From Streptomyces zagrosensis (GTDB lineage Bacteria; Actinomycetota; Actinomycetes; Streptomycetales; Streptomycetaceae), in the NCBI RefSeq assembly GCF_014203645.1, contig NZ_JACHJL010000015.1, positions 62,001-126,000 of the forward strand: a stretch of DNA of 64,000 nucleotides, read 5' to 3'. The notes below the pieces were generated by a model. That model searched no databases, was not told the DNA's origin, and was given only the letters and a program-made list of their open reading frames with translations. Both the position numbers and the translations under genes were made by a program. Positions 59,500 through 64,000 of this stretch are shown in pieces; the first letter of the stretch is position 1; the number at the start of each line of letters is the position of its first letter.

Positions 59500-60045
59500 A
59501 TGCACACCGCACAAGACCGCGGCGAAGCCGCACCAACGCCGGGCGACCCCCGGCTGAGCTGGAGTAGCACCGATGGAAGGGACCAGCCGCCGTCCTTACT
59601 CCACCGCAGAGATGGCATCTTGCCGACCGTCGCCGCCGCACTGTCGGTACGCGGCCAGACGCTCACCTCTACCGCGGGCAAGGCCGACCAGCCACCTGCC
59701 CTACACCCGCTCATCCAGGACTTTTTGGACACGCTGGGCAACGGCCAGCGCGAACGGTTCACCGGCCGCTGCCCGGAGGCCATCCTGCTCTCCCGGTTCC
59801 TGACCAGCGCCGAGGACAATCGCAGCAAGCGCGCGTCCCGCAAGCCGCTCACCTCGGGCGAGGCCAGACGCGCGCTCAAACAATCCAAGATCACCGCACG
59901 GCACATCCGCGAGGACGGCGACCCGGCCCACGGCTCGTACGCGCCCCCCTGCCGCTCCTGCGACGCGCTGCTGGCCCAGTTCGGCGTCCGCGCGGTGGAC
60001 CTCTCCGCCCCGGCCACGGCCGGGCCGCTCAGGAAGCGAGGCTGA
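59500..60045 (+). CDS. YwqJ-family deaminase-like protein
   Basis: A 181-residue protein with the zinc-deaminase signature of polymorphic toxins: RFTGRCPEAILLSRFLTSAE (CxE, about residue 90) and YAPPCRSCDALLAQFGV (PCxxC, about residues 150-155), as in the YwqJ/YwqL family. It has no secretion, WXG100 or RHS part; the first 60 residues are polar and unconserved. The ATG at 59500 follows GGGAGGG. The SUKH-3 gene begins 3 nt after its stop. A nucleic-acid or nucleotide substrate is inferred from the family, not known. Confidence 0.8.
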   Translation: MHTAQDRGEAAPTPGDPRLSWSSTDGRDQPPSLLHRRDGILPTVAAALSVRGQTLTSTAGKADQPPALHPLIQDFLDTLGNGQRERFTGRCPEAILLSRFLTSAEDNRSKRASRKPLTSGEARRALKQSKITARHIREDGDPAHGSYAPPCRSCDALLAQFGVRAVDLSAPATAGPLRKRG

Positions 60046-60048
60046 CGC

Positions 60049-60552
60049 ATGCGCGCCTTCGACCGTACGGCGGCCACCCGCTTCCCCATCGCTGTGGACG
60101 CCGCGCTGCGCGACGCGGGTTGGGTCCCGGGCCGTTGGAACATACGGCAGGCCGAGACCTGGGCCGACGCGCTGCGCGCCCACGTCTCCCCCGGCGGTCA
60201 TCGGCACACCATATTTCCGGCCGCCGTCGAGGCGTGGGCCGAGTTCGGTGGGCTCCACATCCAGCCACCGGGTACCGGCAAGCATCTCGCGCCCACACCG
60301 TTTCGCATCGATCCGCTGCACGGCCTGCACCTGGCCCGTACCCTCACCGACCTCGGCCGCGCACTGGACACCGAGGTCTGCCCACTGGGCCAGGAAGCGG
60401 ACGGCCAGGCCCTGCTGACCATCGACAGCGAGGGGCGCGTTTATAGCCTCGACCACACCGGCGACTGGTTCATCGGCGGCGACATCGACCGCGCCCTCGG
60501 CACCCTCGTCACGGGCAGCCGCCCCGCCCGGCTGACGGTGAGCGAGGACTGA
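60049..60552 (+). CDS. SUKH-3 domain immunity-type protein
   Basis: A 167-residue protein with the SUKH-3 layout: AALRDAGWVPGRWNIRQAET at the start, then AAVEAWAEFGGLHIQPPGTG, VCPLGQEADGQALLTIDSEG, and RVYSLDHTGDWFIGGDID. SUKH proteins neutralise nuclease and deaminase toxins in trans. It starts 3 nt after the YwqJ-type deaminase gene, with GAGG 7 nt before the ATG, so the two form a toxin-immunity-like pair. Confidence 0.85.
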   Translation: MRAFDRTAATRFPIAVDAALRDAGWVPGRWNIRQAETWADALRAHVSPGGHRHTIFPAAVEAWAEFGGLHIQPPGTGKHLAPTPFRIDPLHGLHLARTLTDLGRALDTEVCPLGQEADGQALLTIDSEGRVYSLDHTGDWFIGGDIDRALGTLVTGSRPARLTVSED

Positions 60553-60737
60553 CGGAGCGGGGGTCTGACGGAGCGGGGCTGACGGAGCGGGGCGCCTTGG
60601 GGTGCGCGCGTTACGGGTATGCGCGTTACGGGTACGAGCGGCCTGCCCGCGCCATGGTGGCGATGCACATGGGCGGGGCACCTCCGCCGTGTGGCTCAGG
60701 GCGGGGCAGCATCGGCAGATCTCCGCCCACGGCGGCC

Positions 60738-61434
60738 ACCGATCAGTCATGCCGAGTTCACGCGTCCTGCGCTCGGTCAACTCACATGCCTGCGGCACGT
60801 CGTACACCGTCGCCCGCAACTCCGGCACCCGCTCGCACAGCCGCACATTGAGGTAGCCGGGCCCGCCGCCAACGTCCAGAGCTTGCGGTACGGCGAGAAG
60901 TCGTACGAGGCGGCGATGACATCCGCGATGACTGACGACACCGCCGCCATGGCCTCCCAAAAGAGCGCGATCGACCCCATCGGCACCGCCCTGGCCGGCG
61001 AACGTGTCCTCCTACCCCGCCGAGTCCCACACCGCGGGCCGGTCTTCTCGTGCGGCGGTCAGCAACTCGCCCCAACCCTCGCAGTGCTGCTCCTCAACGA
61101 GATGGACGAATCCGCCGAGGTAGCGGACGGCCGTGGAGACCAAGAACGCCTGCACCGCGGGACTGTTGCGAAAACCTACCCGCGCATCGCCCCCAGCAAC
61201 TCCAGCGAAGCGCAGGCAATCAGCCGCAGTTGAGCGGGCCGCTCGCGTACGTCGAGCACCGCGGGCACCTCGGCGGCGCGCAACGGCCTACGGCTCGGCC
61301 AGCAGATCGAGGCGCCCAAGCCGAACCGCCTTCGTAAGCACCTTCCTTCACCGAAAGCCATCGAGCAAATCCAGCGGCGGGCCGGGACTTGGGCTCCGCG
61401 CGCCACCCACAACGCCAGCCTGATCCACAGCCAT
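60738..61434 (-). pseudogene. O-methyltransferase remnant with several frameshifts
   Basis: Pieces of a SAM-dependent methyltransferase (hydroxyneurosporene/acetylserotonin type) lie in order but in different frames. They are GPPLDLLDGF near the start (ATG at 61434), PAVLDVRERPAQLRLIACAS, FRNSPAVQAFLVSTAVRYLG and GGFVHLVEEQHCEGWGELLT, IALFWEAMAAVSSVIADVIA with YDFSPYRKLW, then the SAM motif LDVGGGPGYLNVRLCE and YDVPQACELTERRTRELG. At least three frame changes and one in-frame stop separate them, and the C-terminal third is missing. It is not functional. Confidence 0.78.
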
Positions 61435-61923
61435 CCCCCCATTGCCGTCACCTACCCGACAGGTCACCGACCGCCGACGAAACGGATCTAACCAACCCCT
61501 TTCGGGAGCGGCCAAGAACACTCGGCGCGGCCTCGGTGCAGTGATCGCCCCACGCCCGGCACCACGAATTCGCTCCCGTGCGGCGCGAGTTACCACAACC
61601 GTGCGCCCCGGTGCATCGACGCGCCCCGCCGGACTGGCCCATAGCTGAGCGTTATGCACCAGCGGGATTACCCAGAGCGCTGCCCCGCGTACGACGATGA
61701 ACCGCTTTCACCATCGTGTGCGTCCCCGGGGTGTTTCTTCCGTCGGGGACGCGCCGTCAAAGGTGTTCACCACTGCCTAAGCTGCGGCTGCGGCTGCGGT
61801 GATGTGGTGCACCGGGTGGAGAGACCGCACCAGGCGGACAGACGAAGGTGCGGCACGGTCACGAATCGCGGACCCTTGAGTCCGCGCTGCTCGTAGCCCT
61901 GCCGCTGGCGTTCACCGCGCCCG
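61435..61923. other. Intergenic, no confident gene
   Basis: A Cys-rich 80-codon frame on the + strand (61654-61896) has no ribosome site and includes a GCGGCT repeat; I do not support it. Nothing else was recognised. The region includes the 3' flank of the kinase gene. Confidence 0.35.
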
Positions 61924-63612
61924 CTAGGCCGCAGGCCCGCGCCCCTTCAGGGAATCGGCGACCGGCTTCGTCGGAAGGGGGGCCGCCTGCTCCGACGCGG
62001 CCGGCTGGCCGAATCGCGCCGCCTCGTCCGATCGACCATCCTGTTCCGCCCTGACCGCCTGTTCCGATGGGACGGCTTCTTCCGAACGCGCCGCCTCGTT
62101 CGACGAAGCGGCCTGGTCCGGTCGCGCAGCCTGTTCCGCTGTGGCTTCCCGTTCCGCTCTAGCTGCCTGTTCCCGCCGCGCCGCCTGGTCCGGCAGTACC
62201 GCCGACACCCGGAAGCCGCCCGCGTCGGTCGGGCCCGACACGAAGCCGCCACCGAGTGAAGCCACCCGCTCCCGCATGCCGACCAGACCATTGCCACCGC
62301 TGGGCAGGCCCGCGTCGGCGACCGCCCGATCGGACGGGCCGTTCTCCACTAGGACCGCCACCTCGCCAAGGCGCCGTGCCAGCCGCACCCGGGTCTCGGC
62401 GCCCGGCGCGTGCTTGTGCACGTTGGTCAGTCCCTCTTGCACCACGCGGTACGCGGTCGTTTCCACCATCGCCGCGTACGTCTGCTCCGCGCCCTCCACC
62501 AGCAGATCTACGACCATTCCGGCCGCCCGCGACTGCTCTATCAGCGCCTCAAGCTCCTCAAGACACGGCCCGCCGATGGCTTCGTCGCGGAGCCTGGGCG
62601 GCGCCGAAGCGTCGATACCCCGGCCGGCAGCCGTAGCAGCATCCGAGGCCGAGGAACCGGATGGCGCAGCGGCGCCGGCCCGCGCGGCGGAGGCCGACGA
62701 CGAGGCGGCCGACGCGGCAGCTGCCACGGAGGCCAGCGGCAGCGGATCGGCGGCCCCAGCGCTACGCCCCGTGCCCTGCCCCTCGTGGGACCGCAGCACG
62801 CCCAGCATCTGCCGCAATTCCGTCAGCGCCTGCCGCCCCATGTCACCCACCAGCGCCGCATTCTTCGACGCCTTCTGCGGGTCCTTCAGCGCCACCGCCT
62901 GCAATGCCGCCGCATGCACCACCATCAAGCTCACCCGGTGCGCCACCACGTCGTGCATCTCCCGTGCGATCCGGGTTCGCTCCTCGTTACGCGCCCACTC
63001 GGCACGCTCCTCGGCCCGGTCCGCCAGCAGCGACAACTCGCGCTCCAGCCCGTCCGCACGCTCGCGCAAGCTCTCCACCAGCCGCCGCCGCGCCCCCACG
63101 TACAGCCCGGACAGCGTCGGCGGCACCGTGATGCCCACCGCCATCAACACCGCGACCAGCGCCGCCACCCAAAAAGGGGGGTGGTAGCCGTCCTTGGCCA
63201 TGTCCCGCTGGAACCTGACCACCGTGACGATCAGCGTGCCGGTGATGGACATCCCGGACAGCACGCCCGTGACCCGCCGTGGCAGACCGGAGGCGGCCAT
63301 CGTGTAGAGACCGATGACGGTCAGCAGCACCCCCATCGAGGCCGCCGATGCCGCGATGGAGACCAGCACCACCGCTATGGGCCACCGCCGCCGAAGCACC
63401 AGCACCGAGCCGACGATCACGCCGAGCGAGACGCCCGCGCCGCTCGGAATCCCCGCCTCACCGGCGAAGTCCAGCCCTTCGAAGACGCACTCGACCACCG
63501 ACGCGAGGGCTATCAGGACATCGAGAACCATGCTCCGGCGCCGTGCCCACCACCACGGCCCGCCGGGTGCGCCCCGCGCACCCGACTCCACCGATTCCCC
63601 CGTCGTCGTCAT
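61924..63612 (-). CDS. Two-component sensor histidine kinase (HisKA_3 type)
   Basis: A 562-residue membrane kinase. Four to five membrane helices occupy residues 25-170, then comes a coiled coil (LVESLRERADGLERELSLLA) and the HisKA_3 motif RIAREMHDVVAHRVSLMVVH with its phosphorylated His. The HATPase region has YRVVQEGLTNVHKHAPGAET (N box) and GGNGLVGMRERVASLGGGF. An Ala/Ser-rich insert lies before the HATPase, and an EQAAR-type heptad-like tail of 75 residues ends the protein. A LuxR-type response regulator would be expected next to it but is not in the window. The ATG at 63612 follows TACGCT by 7 nt (leaderless type). Confidence 0.93.
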   Translation of the reverse strand: MTTTGESVESGARGAPGGPWWWARRRSMVLDVLIALASVVECVFEGLDFAGEAGIPSGAGVSLGVIVGSVLVLRRRWPIAVVLVSIAASAASMGVLLTVIGLYTMAASGLPRRVTGVLSGMSITGTLIVTVVRFQRDMAKDGYHPPFWVAALVAVLMAVGITVPPTLSGLYVGARRRLVESLRERADGLERELSLLADRAEERAEWARNEERTRIAREMHDVVAHRVSLMVVHAAALQAVALKDPQKASKNAALVGDMGRQALTELRQMLGVLRSHEGQGTGRSAGAADPLPLASVAAAASAASSSASAARAGAAAPSGSSASDAATAAGRGIDASAPPRLRDEAIGGPCLEELEALIEQSRAAGMVVDLLVEGAEQTYAAMVETTAYRVVQEGLTNVHKHAPGAETRVRLARRLGEVAVLVENGPSDRAVADAGLPSGGNGLVGMRERVASLGGGFVSGPTDAGGFRVSAVLPDQAARREQAARAEREATAEQAARPDQAASSNEAARSEEAVPSEQAVRAEQDGRSDEAARFGQPAASEQAAPLPTKPVADSLKGRGPAA

Positions 63613-63619
63613 ACCTGCC

Positions 63620-63625
63620 AGCGTA
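63620..63625 (-). promoter_or_regulatory. Candidate leaderless -10 of the histidine kinase gene
   Basis: TACGCT on the minus strand ends 7 nt before the ATG at 63612; same hexamer as upstream of metB and the AraC gene. Confidence 0.42.
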
Positions 63626-64000
63626 CGGGGGGCGGCCACTTCTTTTCCGTTCGAGCGCCTGGCGGGAACTCGGGCGATTTCGGGACGGAATTAACCCCGT
63701 CACTCGAACTGATGAATCGCTCATGCTTTCGACCCGGAGCGCGTCCGTCCGGGTGACCATGGAGTGAGCGGCGGCCTTCACGAGGCAGACCGCGTCGGGC
63801 TTGCTCGCATGGCGTCCTTGCGCCTACGCATGGCCTGCATCTGCCCTGCGCGAAGGGCAGACGGGTCGGGGAGCGCCGGGGAGCGGGGCCTCGCATCGCG
63901 CGGGGCGAGGGGAGGGAGGTTGCGTCGCGGAGCACAGGGATGAGGCGAACTCAGGGGACGAGGCGGAGCACCGGGGGAAGCGGTACCCGGGGGCGGGTTC
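63626..64000. other. Right-edge stretch, nothing recognised
   Basis: No gene with supporting features is seen in the last 375 bp; the open frames are shadows or run without start signals. AAAAGAAGTGGCC-like purine/pyrimidine runs flank the kinase promoter. Confidence 0.3.

Noticed and set aside
61654..61896. 80-codon Cys-rich frame (HCLSCGCGCGD)
   Set aside because: No ribosome site, repeat-driven Cys/Gly run, no family recognised.

Overview
The window reads as chromosomal DNA of a Streptomyces or close relative. GC is very high with strong third-position bias, GTG and TTG starts are common, and it carries mycothiol metabolism (mca), a GTP-type PEP carboxykinase, actinobacterial regulators and many start codons preceded by leaderless-type promoters. 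No rRNA, tRNA or CRISPR array was seen.

Left part (1-31.4 kb), mostly core genes. It opens with the 5' part of pckG and a haemolysin-III-like membrane protein. Next come an MFS exporter with its TetR regulator and a clear operator, then a MerR regulator and an NADP-dependent oxidoreductase driven by a textbook MerR-type long-spacer promoter. A complete IS5-family element sits exactly on the stop codon of a DUF255 thioredoxin-domain gene. After a decayed zone holding relics of two genes come a large membrane-anchored STAND/TPR NTPase, mca with a coupled small membrane protein, a DUF4307 gene, greA, a DrrAB-type ABC exporter, ilvA with a divergent MarR gene, a sigma-region-4-like gene with a small membrane protein, metB, a membrane-anchored unknown, msrA, and a DUF1772 gene divergent from an AraC regulator.

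Middle (31.4-39 kb), accessory. It holds an orphan 3'-truncated IS21 IstA gene, a secreted low-complexity protein, a PucR-like regulator, a DUF4331 protein and several tandem repeats.

Right part (39-64 kb). It has a GNAT gene, mfd, small unknown ORFs, a second GNAT gene, a beta-hydroxyacid dehydrogenase, a MacB/FtsX-type ABC transporter, an MFS exporter and a coiled-coil protein. Then comes a 6.5 kb cluster (54.07-60.55 kb) of predicted nucleic-acid-attacking enzymes, each fused to or paired with a SUKH-fold immunity domain: a deaminase-like plus SUKH-4 giant with a collagen-like linker, a WHH nuclease plus SMI1/KNR4 fusion, and a YwqJ deaminase with a separate SUKH-3 protein. A lipoprotein lies among them. 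None of the three enzymes shows a secretion signal, so they may form an intracellular defence or self-control system. This is the most interesting part of the window. An O-methyltransferase pseudogene and a histidine kinase follow.

The DNA is unusually rich in short perfect tandem repeats (5, 6, 7, 8, 9, 15, 24 and 27 bp units), often just 3' of stop codons. All assignments come from reading the sequence; no database search was run.
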